A DNA stretch of 64,000 nt from contig JADLHW010000063.1 in NCBI GenBank assembly GCA_020848615.1, positions 22,588 through 86,587 of the forward strand, written 5' to 3'. The notes beneath the pieces are model-generated. The model was given only the letters and a program-made list of their open reading frames with translations, was not told the origin of the DNA and did not search any database. The DNA is from Thermoleophilia bacterium (GTDB lineage Bacteria; Actinomycetota; Thermoleophilia; Miltoncostaeales; Miltoncostaeaceae). Positions 8,489 through 16,942 of this stretch are shown in pieces. The position numbers and the translations under genes were made by a program. Numbering within the stretch: the stretch's first letter is position 1; each line of letters begins with the position of its first letter.

Positions 8489-9031
8489 TCAGAACGAGGT
8501 GGGCCCGCGGGGCTCCCTGCCCTCCCAGTCATGGGTGGAGCCGGAGAGCTGCTGATCCCGCTTGAGGCCCATGGCGCGGGCGAAGAACTGGTACGCCTGG
8601 CTCAGCAGGGCGTCCCCCACGTTGAGGGGCGCGCGCCAGAAGATCCAGTACAGGACGTACTGGAAGGGGGACACGGTGCCGATCTTCGGGTGCTTGCTCT
8701 TGGGGACCGGGGGGTGCGCCTGCACCAGCAGGTACGTGGTGCCGGCCTTGTGCTCGGGCAGCTCGCGTTTGTCGATGGGCCACTTGAAGCCCTCGTGGCT
8801 GAGCGTGGGGGGCTGGGTGCCCTTGCGCAGCCAGTCGATCCCGTACTCGAACGACGCCAGGATCACGAAGACCAGGGCGAAGAACACCAGCAGGCCCCAC
8901 CGCGACCAGAGGTGCCCGCTGAACAGCGCGACGACCTCGAGGAACAACACGCAGCCGAGCACCCAGGACGCCGCCCGCCACCACTCCGACTTGTCGTCGG
9001 GGCCGGTCGGCATCTTGGGCGGCGAGCTCAC
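8489..9031 (-). CDS. Hypothetical membrane protein, two N-terminal membrane helices
   Basis: 180 residues of unrecognised family. Two adjacent hydrophobic helices (about 18-60: WVLGCVLFLEVVALF and LLVFFALVFVILASF) are followed by a long hydrophilic part with a WPIDKRELPEHKAGTTYLLVQ segment and an aromatic amphipathic stretch (FQYVLYWIFWRAPLNVGDALL). The GTG start overlaps the stop of the upstream small gene in a GTGA overlap, so the two form an operon. No function is assigned. Confidence 0.8.
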   Translation of the reverse strand: MSSPPKMPTGPDDKSEWWRAASWVLGCVLFLEVVALFSGHLWSRWGLLVFFALVFVILASFEYGIDWLRKGTQPPTLSHEGFKWPIDKRELPEHKAGTTYLLVQAHPPVPKSKHPKIGTVSPFQYVLYWIFWRAPLNVGDALLSQAYQFFARAMGLKRDQQLSGSTHDWEGREPRGPTSF

Positions 9032-9195
9032 TTCGTTCCGATCGTCGCCCTGCCGGAGTTGTCGAGTCTCAGGCCGTCACCCGTCGAGTACATGCACCCG
9101 ACGCCCTTCACGCAGAGCCCCGCGCCGATGAGGCCGTTGGTGACGAGCAGGATGAGGACGAGGAAGAAGCCGATGATGACGAAGACTTTGCTCAC
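9028..9195 (-). CDS. Small single-pass membrane protein (55 aa)
   Basis: Missed as a separate unit by the track, which shows it as the tail of a longer ORF. GTG 9195 gives MSKVFVIIGFFLVLILLVTN, a clear membrane helix after a two-residue cytoplasmic end, then about 30 residues with two cysteines. Its TGA overlaps the next gene's GTG (GTGA). No family is recognised. The divergent HEPN-like/CBS gene begins 79 bp away. Confidence 0.65.
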   Translation of the reverse strand: MSKVFVIIGFFLVLILLVTNGLIGAGLCVKGVGCMYSTGDGLRLDNSGRATIGTK

Positions 9196-9274
9196 AGTCG
9201 GTGCGGTTCGACACCTCGGCGCGGAGTCCTCCCGCGGGTGCCCCCCGGCGGATCGCACCGATAGATTCCCGGCC

Positions 9275-10015
9275 ATGCCGCACCCGGTCCCCCGCGCGAA
9301 CGCCGACCGCTTCCTGGCGGCGTTCCGCACCATCGAGGACCTCCTCTCCCGCGATGCGGAGCGCAACGGTGGCGGGCACCGCCGCGCGTTCGCCGAGCTG
9401 GTGGACGGCTCCGGCCGGCCCGCGGTGCAGCACTTCCGGCGGGAGCTGCGGGAGCTGCAGGAGCTCCGCAACGCGATCGTCCACAAGGCCACGCGGGACG
9501 GCAGGCCGATCGCGGAGCCGCACGACGACACCGTCGAGCTCATCGAGGGGATCGCCCGGCGCATGGCGGAGCCGCCGCCGGCGCTCACGATCGCCGCCCG
9601 CGACGTGATGGTGTGCCACCCGAAGGACGACGTCGGGATGGTCGCGATGCGGATGCGCTCCCGGGGTGTCTCGACGATGCCCGTGCTCGACCGCGGCGCG
9701 GTGGTGGGACTGCTCACATCCGACACGATCACCCGGTGGATGGCCGCGGAGCTGGAGGCCGGCCGGGGCCTGCTGGAGACCGCGCCGGTGCGGGACGTCC
9801 TCGCGCACGCCGAGCACCCGGACGAGCATGCGGTGCTGCCGCCGGGCGCGTCCGCCTACGAGGCGCTCGCCCTGTTCCGCAGGGGCCTGGAGTCGGGCCG
9901 CACGCCGCGGGCGGTGCTCATCACCGCGACGGGCACCGAGACCGGCCGGGTGCAGGGGCTGCTCACCCCGGCGGACATGCCGCGGCTGCTGGAGCTCGCG
10001 GGGGCACTGGGCTGA
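9275..10015 (+). CDS. HEPN-like domain fused to a CBS pair
   Basis: 246 residues. The N-terminal about 95 residues are predicted helical and carry ELRNAIVHKATRDG: Arg65-Asn66 and His70 fit the RN-x3-H motif typical of HEPN ribonuclease domains. Residues about 100-240 form two CBS motifs (VMVCHPKDDVGMVAMRMRSRGVSTMPVLD; then VLPPGASAYEALALFRRG and GLLTPADM), which usually bind adenine nucleotides. ATG 9275 is preceded by TAGATT at 7 nt, a leaderless start. Reading it as a nucleotide-gated RNase or RNA-binding protein is inference; the N-terminus could be only structural. It is followed by a 12-bp hairpin. Confidence 0.75.
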   Translation: MPHPVPRANADRFLAAFRTIEDLLSRDAERNGGGHRRAFAELVDGSGRPAVQHFRRELRELQELRNAIVHKATRDGRPIAEPHDDTVELIEGIARRMAEPPPALTIAARDVMVCHPKDDVGMVAMRMRSRGVSTMPVLDRGAVVGLLTSDTITRWMAAELEAGRGLLETAPVRDVLAHAEHPDEHAVLPPGASAYEALALFRRGLESGRTPRAVLITATGTETGRVQGLLTPADMPRLLELAGALG

Positions 10016-10018
10016 GCC

Positions 10019-10047
10019 CGCCCCGCCGGCGGCCGGCCGGCGGGGCG
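10019..10047. terminator. 12-bp hairpin between convergent genes
   Basis: CGCCCCGCCGGC and GCCGGCGGGGCG form a perfect 12-bp stem with a 5-nt loop, between the stops of the CBS gene and the LEA-like gene. No T-tract; probably bidirectional. Confidence 0.65.
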
Positions 10048-10055
10048 ATCAGGGC

Positions 10056-10319
10056 TCAGGCTTCGTCGGGCCTGCCGGGCTCCTTCAGTGACTCCACGGC
10101 GGCCTTCGCCTTGTCGGAGATGCTGCCCTCGCCGGTGGCGATGTCCTTGAGCTCCGAGGCCTCCTCGGCCACGGTGCCGGCCACGTCCTTGGCCTTCTCG
10201 CCGACGTCGCCCGCGATGTCCTTCGCCTTCTCGGTGGCCTCAGCGGCGACTTCCTTGGCCTTGTCGGCAACGTCGCCGGCGAGGTCCTTCGCCTTGTTGA
10301 CCAGGTCGTCGAGACCCAT
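10056..10319 (-). CDS. LEA group 3-like 11-mer repeat protein
   Basis: 87 residues, Ala/Lys/Glu/Asp-rich and free of Cys and Trp. After MGLDDLVN come register-perfect 11-residue repeats: KAKDLAGDVAD, KAKEVAAEATE, KAKDIAGDVGE, KAKDVAGTVAE, then a looser copy. This period is the hallmark of late-embryogenesis-abundant proteins, which are disordered in water and helical on drying or at membranes. A good SD sequence (AAAGGA) precedes the ATG. A desiccation or osmotic role is inferred from the repeat class. MT0933-type 'antitoxin' proteins have similar composition and cannot be excluded. Confidence 0.8.
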   Translation of the reverse strand: MGLDDLVNKAKDLAGDVADKAKEVAAEATEKAKDIAGDVGEKAKDVAGTVAEEASELKDIATGEGSISDKAKAAVESLKEPGRPDEA

Positions 10320-10441
10320 TGGGCTGTCCTTTCACACGCGGTCGTCGAGCGGGGGTCCGCCCGCGCCGTCAATCTTCCCACAGCGGCGCGCGATCCGGTG
10401 GCGACCGGCGTGGCGGCGCGCGGCGTGCCAGCATCCCCGGC

Positions 10442-11596
10442 GTGGATCCCCGTGCCGACCGCCTGTCCCGCATCGCGCCCTTCGAGGTGATGGAGGTCCT
10501 CGCGCTCGCCCGGCGCCTGGAGGCCGAGGGCCATGACGTGATCCACCTCGAGGTGGGGGAGCCGGACCTCCCGACCCCGGAGCGGGTGGTGGAGGCCGCG
10601 GCGCGTGCCATGCGCGACCGCCCGATGGGGTACACGCCGGCGCTGGGCCTGCCGGAGCTGCGGGAGGCGATCTCCGGCTGGTACGCGTCGGCCCTGGGCG
10701 TGGACGTCCCCGCGGTGCGCATCGTGGTGACCGGCGGGTCGAGCGCCGCCCTGCTGCTGGCCCTCGGCGCGGCCGTGAACCCCGGCGACCGGGTGGCGAT
10801 GGGCGACCCCGGGTATCCGTGCAACCGCCACTTCGCGGCGTTCGTGGAGGGCGACCCGCTGCTGGTCCCGACCGGTCACGAGACCGCCTACCAGCTCACC
10901 GCGGAGCTGCTGGAGGCGGCGTGGGAGCCGGGCGTGCGGGCGGTGATCGCCGCGTCGCCGTCGAACCCCACCGGCACGCTCATCCCGCCGGAGGAGTGGC
11001 GGCGCCTCGCCGGGCTGTGCGCGGATCGCGGGGCCCTGCTGATCGCCGACGAGATCTACCAGGGCCTCACGTACGGGCGGGACCCGGAGACGGTGCTGTC
11101 GGTCGCCGACGACGTGGTCGTGGTGAACAGCTTCTCGAAGTACTTCCAGATGACCGGGTGGCGGGTGGGCTGGCTGGTGGTGCCCCCCGGGTGGGTGCGC
11201 GACATCGAGAAGCTCGCCCAGAACCTGTTCATCTGCGCGCCCGCGCCCGGCCAGTACGCGGCGCTCGCGGCGCTGGAGCCCGAGACGATCGCGGTGCTGG
11301 AGGATCGGCGCGCGGAGCTGCACCGCCGGCGCGACGTCCTGCTCGCCGAGCTGCCGCGCACCGGGCTGCGGGTGCGGGCCGTCCCGGAGGGGGCGTTCTA
11401 CGTGTATGCCGACAGCGCGGAGGTCGCGCCCGACAGCTTCGCGCTGGCCGGCCGGCTGCTGCGGGAGCGGCACGTGGCCGTCACCCCGGGGCGGGACTTC
11501 GGGCTCGCCGCGCCCGAGCGCCACATCCGCATCGCCTACACCCAGCCGGTCGACCGGCTACGGGAGGCCGTGGACCGCATCGCGGCGGCCGTCTGA
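10442..11596 (+). CDS. Class I/II PLP-dependent aminotransferase
   Basis: 384-residue fold-type I aminotransferase of the aspartate aminotransferase superfamily. Substrate-side motif LEVGEPDLPTP near the N-terminus, GYTPALGLPELR, ASPSNPTGT, IADEIYQGL, and PLP Lys233 in VNSFSKYFQMTGWRVGW; the C-terminal Arg is in HIRIAYTQP. The substrate cannot be told from the sequence: aspartate, branched-chain or succinyl-DAP relatives share these motifs. GTG 10442 is chosen because it gives the family N-terminus and has CAGCAT 7 nt upstream, consistent with a leaderless start. No metabolic partner is adjacent. Confidence 0.92.
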   Translation: MDPRADRLSRIAPFEVMEVLALARRLEAEGHDVIHLEVGEPDLPTPERVVEAAARAMRDRPMGYTPALGLPELREAISGWYASALGVDVPAVRIVVTGGSSAALLLALGAAVNPGDRVAMGDPGYPCNRHFAAFVEGDPLLVPTGHETAYQLTAELLEAAWEPGVRAVIAASPSNPTGTLIPPEEWRRLAGLCADRGALLIADEIYQGLTYGRDPETVLSVADDVVVVNSFSKYFQMTGWRVGWLVVPPGWVRDIEKLAQNLFICAPAPGQYAALAALEPETIAVLEDRRAELHRRRDVLLAELPRTGLRVRAVPEGAFYVYADSAEVAPDSFALAGRLLRERHVAVTPGRDFGLAAPERHIRIAYTQPVDRLREAVDRIAAAV

Positions 11597-11599
11597 CGG

Positions 11600-12862
11600 T
11601 CAGCGCAGCCGGGAGACGCGGGTGGCGGTCATCACCCGCAGGCCCCGGGAGTACGAGCCGTTGGGGACCGCGAGGAAGGCCAGGGTGATGCGGCCCGCGG
11701 CATCGGTGCCCAGGTCCGGCATGACCGCCCGGAAGCCGCGGACGCCGACGTCGGCGCGCGGGCCCCAGGTGCCGGCCGGCGCGGTCCGGCTCGCGATGAG
11801 GGATCCGAAGGTGCCCCGCGGGTGCGACCAGGCGACCAGCGCCGCGCCGTCCGGGCCCAGCACCGCCACCGGGGCGCCCACGTTGCGGGGGCCCCGGCCC
11901 AGGCGCCGCGCCGCCTGCCAGTCGCCTCCGGCGAGGCGGCGCGCGGCCCGCACCTCCAGGCGCCCCGCGACGCGGGCGCGCCACGCGGCGACGGCCGTGC
12001 CGTCCTCGGCGATGGCGGCCGCCGGGGCGAGCGCGCAGTCGTCGGCGGACGCGCCGCCACCGACCCGCTGCGCCACCGACCATGCGGCCCCGCTCCACTC
12101 CCCGACGTCCACGGCTCCGGCGGTGCACCACGCGACGAGGGCACGGCCGCCCGGGGCCACCGCGACCGCGGGGGTGCCCTCCGCCGGGCCGAGGTCCACG
12201 GGGGTCCCGGTGCTGCCGGCGGCGGCCAGGAGGTGCCCGCCGGCGACCCACGCGGTGACGGTGCGGCCGTCGGCGGCCGCCGCGAACGCGCTGGCGGTGG
12301 CCGCGGGCGCGAGGTCCGCGGGGGCGCCCCACGCGGCGCCCGCCCGGGTGACGGCCGTGAGCGGTCCCGCGGCGCCGCCGCGCCACAGCAGTTCCCGCCT
12401 CCCCGGGCCCAGTGCCACGTGGAGCGAGGTGATCCGTTCGGCGGGCGGGAACACCGCGGGCGAGGAGGGGAGACCGGCGAGCCCGTAGCCCAGGGCCCGG
12501 GGTTCGCCCGACGTGATGCCCTGGCGCGCCCACAGCAGCAGCGCGCGGTTCCCGGAGGCCGCGGCCACCACGGGGCCCGCGAAGTGGTCGGTCACGAAGT
12601 CGGCGATCACCGGGGGGCCGAAGCGGCCACCCGCCGACGGCCGTTGTGCGATCTCCACGAGGTCACGGCCGCGCGCGGTCCCGGAGCGCTGCCAGGCGAG
12701 GGCGGCGGTGCCGTCCGGCGCGACCGAGAGATCCGGCCGGGACCACGGGTACCGGGTGCCGCTGCCGGACACCTGCACGGGGGCGCGCCACACGGCGCCT
12801 GCGGCGGTGGTCGCGGCGACGGCGAGGCCGGTGGCGGTGAGCAGGGCGGCGCGGGCGAGCAC
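11600..12862 (-). CDS. Secreted repeat protein, probable beta-propeller
   Basis: About 420 residues. The chosen GTG 12862 gives a short signal peptide, MLARAALLTATGLAVAATTAAGA; GTG 12895 would add an acidic extension that spoils it. The rest is built of repeats with a DGTAALAW-like core: VAPDGTAALAWQRSG, APGGRALVAWCTAG, AEDGTAVAAWRARV, GPDGAALVAWSHPRG. This is typical of sialidase-like or propeller proteins but lacks catalytic Asp-box motifs. The function is unknown, probably extracellular. The track's 867-residue frame is mostly shadow of the next operon. Confidence 0.75.
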   Translation of the reverse strand: MLARAALLTATGLAVAATTAAGAVWRAPVQVSGSGTRYPWSRPDLSVAPDGTAALAWQRSGTARGRDLVEIAQRPSAGGRFGPPVIADFVTDHFAGPVVAAASGNRALLLWARQGITSGEPRALGYGLAGLPSSPAVFPPAERITSLHVALGPGRRELLWRGGAAGPLTAVTRAGAAWGAPADLAPAATASAFAAAADGRTVTAWVAGGHLLAAAGSTGTPVDLGPAEGTPAVAVAPGGRALVAWCTAGAVDVGEWSGAAWSVAQRVGGGASADDCALAPAAAIAEDGTAVAAWRARVAGRLEVRAARRLAGGDWQAARRLGRGPRNVGAPVAVLGPDGAALVAWSHPRGTFGSLIASRTAPAGTWGPRADVGVRGFRAVMPDLGTDAAGRITLAFLAVPNGSYSRGLRVMTATRVSRLR

Positions 12863-12935
12863 CGGCGTATCCAACCACGCGGCCGGATCCGCCACACCGT
12901 TCCCGCCGACCGGCGGATCTGCGAGGATCCCCGCG

Positions 12936-13517
12936 ATGGCAGACCAGGCGCCACCCCCGCCGCCTCCGCCGCCGGCCCGGACACGTCCGGACTGGGGCAG
13001 GCGGCTGCTCCTCGCGGCGATCGCCCTCGTCGCGGTCGTGCTCATGACGCTCGCCGCGTCGGCGGTCGTGCCGCGCTGGTGGGCGCACCGGATCGGCGAC
13101 CAGGTGAACGACAGCATGTTCGCCGGCTTCGGCCTCGGGCTGCTGTATGGCCTCATCTTCACGGCGCTGCCGCTCATCGTGCTCTGGTACACGTTCCACC
13201 GGCGCAGGCCGTGGAAGGTGTGGGTGGGCGGCCTCATCCTGGCGGTGATCGTGGCCCTGCCGAACCTCATGACCCTCGCGATCGTCCTGGGCACGGGCAA
13301 CGCCGCGCACGCCGGCGAGCGGACGCTCGACGTGGAGGCGCCGCTGTTCCGCGGCTTCAGCCTGGTGGGCGCCCTGCTTGCGGTGGTCGCCGTCGGGTTC
13401 TGGCGGGACCAGCGCTTCAGCCACGTCCGGACCCGCCGGCAGAACACCAGGCTGCGCAACGACCTGGACGCGGCCCGAACGCCCCCGGCGGACGCCGGCG
13501 AGGGCGAGCCGAGGTGA
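12936..13517 (+). CDS. Hypothetical multi-pass membrane protein
   Basis: 193 residues: a Pro-rich cytoplasmic start (MADQAPPPPPPPPART), then four hydrophobic segments (LLLAAIALVAVVLMTLAAS, FGLGLLYGLIFTALPLIVLW, VGGLILAVIVALPNLMTLAIVL, FSLVGALLAVVAVGF) and a basic hydrophilic tail. ATG 12936 has GAGGAT at 7 nt, matching the window's leaderless pattern loosely. It overlaps the next gene by GTGA. No family is recognised; paired expression with the next membrane protein suggests a two-component membrane assembly, by inference. Confidence 0.78.
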   Translation: MADQAPPPPPPPPARTRPDWGRRLLLAAIALVAVVLMTLAASAVVPRWWAHRIGDQVNDSMFAGFGLGLLYGLIFTALPLIVLWYTFHRRRPWKVWVGGLILAVIVALPNLMTLAIVLGTGNAAHAGERTLDVEAPLFRGFSLVGALLAVVAVGFWRDQRFSHVRTRRQNTRLRNDLDAARTPPADAGEGEPR

Positions 13518-14377
13518 GCACCGACGGGGAGCCGGACACCCGCGTCCGCCCGGCGGACGAGGACGACGACCGCCCCCGCTGGTACCGGGAGCAGCTCGAC
13601 AAGCTCAGGGCCCTCACCGACGACGAGGACCTGGACGCCTACCTGGCGGGCGTGGAGCCCCGTGGGCCGCGTGAGCAGGAGATGCTCACCGAGCTCGCGT
13701 CGCACCAGCCGGTGCTGGCGATGCCCGAGCAGTTCCTGCCGGCACACCACCGCGCCGTGCGCTCGCTGGAGGCGGTCCGCCGCCACGGCTTCCGCCGTCC
13801 GGTGCTGCGCAGCCTGGGGCCGTTCACCACCGTCGTGCGGTACCCGATCGAGCTGGTCGCCCGGTACATCGTGGTGTCGTACGTGCAGCAGGTGAGCACG
13901 GACCTGCGGAACCTCTACCGGCTGCGTGAGGCCCAGGCGCCGCTCGGGACCATCGAGAACCGCCGCCTGCGGCGCGCCCGCCGCGACGCGGAGGACATGC
14001 GCACCGTCTTCCAGGGCCGCACCATCGGCCTGCCCACCTTCCTCATCGGCGGCGCGCTGCTGCCGGTGGCGGCGGCGCTGTCCAACGCGGCGTCCGGGGT
14101 CACCTCCAATGGCGGCTGGCCGTTCGTGCTGGCCACGGTCATCGGGCTGCTGGTCGCCGCGTTCGTGAGCTGGGTGGTCCTGCGGGGCGCCGCCCTCGCG
14201 CATCGGCGCATCCAGATCGCCACGCGCGTGCCGCTGGAGCGCCTGTGGCAGACCATCGGGTCGGCGGGCAAGCCGCCCCGTGACGACGGCTCCACGTTCG
14301 CGCTCATCGCGATCGTGGTGACCGTCGGCGCCTGGCTGGTGTTCCCGCTGCTCGTGCTGTTCGCCGTCGTGAGCTGA
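13514..14377 (+). CDS. Hypothetical membrane protein, partner of the preceding gene
   Basis: 287 residues. A long acidic/basic cytoplasmic N-terminus (DRPRWYREQLDKLRALTDDEDLDAYL), a middle helical region with a possible amphipathic segment (YPIELVARYIVVSYVQQ), and three C-terminal membrane helices (LPTFLIGGALLPVAAAL, WPFVLATVIGLLVAAFVSWVVL, FALIAIVVTVGAWLVFPLLVLFAVV). The GTG start shares a GTGA overlap with the upstream gene. No homologous family is recognised. The track ORF of 851 residues includes antisense shadow; only this C-terminal part is real. Confidence 0.78.
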   Translation: MSTDGEPDTRVRPADEDDDRPRWYREQLDKLRALTDDEDLDAYLAGVEPRGPREQEMLTELASHQPVLAMPEQFLPAHHRAVRSLEAVRRHGFRRPVLRSLGPFTTVVRYPIELVARYIVVSYVQQVSTDLRNLYRLREAQAPLGTIENRRLRRARRDAEDMRTVFQGRTIGLPTFLIGGALLPVAAALSNAASGVTSNGGWPFVLATVIGLLVAAFVSWVVLRGAALAHRRIQIATRVPLERLWQTIGSAGKPPRDDGSTFALIAIVVTVGAWLVFPLLVLFAVVS

Positions 14378-14378
14378 A

Positions 14379-14396
14379 CCGCGCGACGCCGCGCGG
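14379..14396. terminator. Hairpin between convergent genes
   Basis: CCGCGC-GACGCC-GCGCGG, a 6-bp stem directly after the membrane-protein stop, facing the sugar dehydrogenase stop. No T-tract. Confidence 0.45.
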
Positions 14397-14402
14397 CCCG
14401 GC

Positions 14403-16820
14403 TCACCGGCGGCGCAGGGTCACGGTGCGCGCCGTCCGCCACGAGCCGGAGGCCGATGCCCGCACCCGCAGGCGCACGGCGGCGAACCCCCGGTCACGCA
14501 GCGAGACGCGGATGCTGGTGCCGGTGAGCGCCGCGGCGCCGACGGCGCGCCACCGCCGCCCCGACCTCGCCTGCACCGAGAGCCGCGCGGCGCGGCTTCC
14601 GCCGGTGACGCGGGCGGAGATCACGATGCGGCCCTTGGCGCGCGTCACCCGCAGGCGGGTGAGGCGCGGCGCGGCGGGGGTGGGCCGCGGGGCGGACGCG
14701 GGGTTCTGCTGCGGGCCGGATGCGGCGCCGTACCGTGCCGTGACCGTCTGGGCGGAATCCGGTGTGGTGAACGCCACGCGGTTCGCGGCGACCAGGCCGG
14801 CGCCCGTGTCGATGCCCCGCAGGACGTACTGGACGCCACCGACGGTGACCGTCGGGGGCGCCGACAGCGTGTGCTCCTGGCCGATGGCGGAGGGACGCAC
14901 GTGCGGCGTGACGCGTCCCTGCCCGTCCAGCACGAGCTGCACGCCCGCCGGGACGCTCGTCAGCGCCAGGTCGCGGGTCTCCGGCAGCAGCTCCGTCGCA
15001 ACGGTCGTCGACCCCCTGAGGCTGTCGGTCGCCGTCGCCCGGATCTCGTAGTGCACGTTGTCGCCGTGCTGGTCCGACACGACCGTGCCGGCGGCGCCGG
15101 TGTGGCCGGCGTCGTAGTGCAGGTGGTCGAGGTGGTGGATCACGATCGCCCAGGTGATCTTCGCGGGCGGGATCGCGCCGTCCTCGGCGTCGGTCGCCGA
15201 GATCGTGAAGGGGATGGCGTCGCCGATGCGGTACGTGGTGCGCGGCACCGTGATCGTCACGGAGGGCCGCGTGTTGCCCGAGTCGACGGGGACCGTGGCC
15301 GTCGCGGTGGCCCCCTGCTGGTCCTTCACGGTGAGCGTCGCGGTGTACGAGCCCCTGGCGTAGGTGTGGGTGACCGTCGGGCCCGTGGCCGTCGAGCCGT
15401 CGCCGAACCTCCACGCGTAGGTGAGGGTGGCCCCGGGATCCGGGTCGGCCGACCCGGCGGCGCTGAGCGTGGTGCGCAGGGGGGCCGCGCCGGACGCGGG
15501 CACCGCCTTCGCGACGGCCACCGGCGGGTTGTTGGAGCTGATGTAGGCGATCTCGCGGATCTGGCCCATGGAGATGCTGGCGTATGCGACGGTGCCGGCC
15601 GGCGTGACCTGGATGTCCACCGGGTTGCCCCACGACCCCGCCGTGCCGAAGTCCTCGAGACCGCTCTGCGGCCGGTAGAGCATGAACCTGTCGAGGCTGT
15701 AGTCGGCCAGGAACACGGCGCCGCGGTACCGGGCGGGGTAGGCGGTGCCGCGGTACATCGGGCCGCCGGTGATGGATCCGCCCTCGTTCGCCGCGTGCGA
15801 CAGGGCGACCAGCGGGCCGGCGCTGCCGGCACCGGTGCCGCCCTCGGCCGGGGCGTACACGGACCGGCAGGTGGCGGCGGTCGCCGGGTCGGTGGCGTAG
15901 CCCACCTGCTTGGCCGGCCCCGTGCCGGCGCCCTCCCAGCAGGGCCACCCGTAGTTGCGGTCGCGGTCGGGGTTCGTGCCGTCGGGGGAGACGACGTCGA
16001 GCTCCTCCCAGTCGTTCCAGCCGACGTCGGCCACGTAGACGGCGCCGGTCTGGGCGTCCAGGCCGAACCGGAACGGGTTCCGGAATCCGCGGGCCATCAC
16101 GCGGGACCGCACGGACCCGGGGCTCGCCGCGGCGTGGTACGGGTTGTCGGGGACGCCGTCGCCGGTGGCCGGGTCGATGCGCAGCAGCTTGCCGGCGAGG
16201 CTGTCGAGGTCCTGGCTGCGCAGCGCGAGGGGATCCACGTCCTTGAACGTCGCGCCGTCGCCCAGGGAGATGAGCAGGCGTCCCTGCCCGTCCAGCCGCA
16301 GGCCCCCGCCGATGTGGTTGACCGGCGTCACCTCGAGGCCGCTCACCAGCACGCGCCGGCTCGCCGCGTCGGCGCGCAGCGGGTTCGCGGCGGACGGCCG
16401 GTACGCGGCCACGATCACCTCGGCGCGGTTCACGGTGTCGGGCGCCGCGGGGTTCACCTCGCGCGTGAGGAACACGTACACCTCGCCTGAGGCGCCCACG
16501 GCGAGGCCCAGCAGGCCGCCGTCCTTCACGGAGTTCACCTCGGCGCGCAGGTCGAGGAACACCTGGTTCGCGCCGTTGTCGACCACCCACACCCGGCCGT
16601 CCTTCTCGGCGACCAGCATCCGGCCGTCGGGCCGGTACGCGAACGCGGTGGGCAGGGAGAAGCCCGATGCGAGGGTGCGCAGGCTGAAGCCGGACGGCGG
16701 CCCGGCGGCCGCGGGGCCGACGGCCGCCAGGGCGACGAGCCCCAGGCTCATGCCCCCGGCGGCGACGATGGCGGACAGGGACAGCGCCGCACGGCGGCGG
16801 CGGGGACGGCACAGCGACAT
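14403..16820 (-). CDS. Secreted PQQ-type glucose/sorbosone dehydrogenase with PKD domain
   Basis: 805 residues. A basic n-region and hydrophobic core (MSLCRPRRRRAALSLSAIVAAGG...) form a signal peptide; the track's extra 70 residues are dropped. Residues about 40-390 are a GSDH propeller (LPTAFAYRPDGRMLVAEKDGRVWVV, NHIGGGLRLDGQGRLLISLGDG, MARGFRNPFRFGLD, VGWNDWEELDVV, GGPMYRG). A PKD domain follows (TYAWRFGDGST), then beta-rich domains and an Arg-rich Ig-like tail. It probably oxidises sugars outside the membrane, using PQQ by family analogy. Many such fusions are annotated only as PQQ-dependent dehydrogenases. SD sequence GAGG precedes the ATG. Confidence 0.9.
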   Translation of the reverse strand: MSLCRPRRRRAALSLSAIVAAGGMSLGLVALAAVGPAAAGPPSGFSLRTLASGFSLPTAFAYRPDGRMLVAEKDGRVWVVDNGANQVFLDLRAEVNSVKDGGLLGLAVGASGEVYVFLTREVNPAAPDTVNRAEVIVAAYRPSAANPLRADAASRRVLVSGLEVTPVNHIGGGLRLDGQGRLLISLGDGATFKDVDPLALRSQDLDSLAGKLLRIDPATGDGVPDNPYHAAASPGSVRSRVMARGFRNPFRFGLDAQTGAVYVADVGWNDWEELDVVSPDGTNPDRDRNYGWPCWEGAGTGPAKQVGYATDPATAATCRSVYAPAEGGTGAGSAGPLVALSHAANEGGSITGGPMYRGTAYPARYRGAVFLADYSLDRFMLYRPQSGLEDFGTAGSWGNPVDIQVTPAGTVAYASISMGQIREIAYISSNNPPVAVAKAVPASGAAPLRTTLSAAGSADPDPGATLTYAWRFGDGSTATGPTVTHTYARGSYTATLTVKDQQGATATATVPVDSGNTRPSVTITVPRTTYRIGDAIPFTISATDAEDGAIPPAKITWAIVIHHLDHLHYDAGHTGAAGTVVSDQHGDNVHYEIRATATDSLRGSTTVATELLPETRDLALTSVPAGVQLVLDGQGRVTPHVRPSAIGQEHTLSAPPTVTVGGVQYVLRGIDTGAGLVAANRVAFTTPDSAQTVTARYGAASGPQQNPASAPRPTPAAPRLTRLRVTRAKGRIVISARVTGGSRAARLSVQARSGRRWRAVGAAALTGTSIRVSLRDRGFAAVRLRVRASASGSWRTARTVTLRRR

Positions 16821-16890
16821 CGGGCACCTCGGCACGTTCGGACGCCTCCCGATTCGGCCGTCGCGTGCCGGTCCTGAGCGATGCGGCAGG

Positions 16891-16932
16891 CCGCGGCCAG
16901 GATGTCCCGAGGTCGGGACATCCTGGCCGCGG
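16891..16932 (-). terminator. Perfect 20-bp inverted repeat after the chemoreceptor gene
   Basis: CCGCGGCCAGGATGTCCCGA, a 2-nt loop GG, and its exact complement. It lies 10 nt past the chemoreceptor stop and upstream of the dehydrogenase gene. It is the longest perfect dyad I found in the window. There is no T-tract in either direction. Confidence 0.75.
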
Positions 16933-16942
16933 TCGCCGGACT

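Noticed and set aside
11593-11603. CTGAC-G-GTCAG palindrome at the aminotransferase end as a terminator
   Set aside because: The single-base loop cannot form an RNA hairpin; it reflects two facing stop codons.
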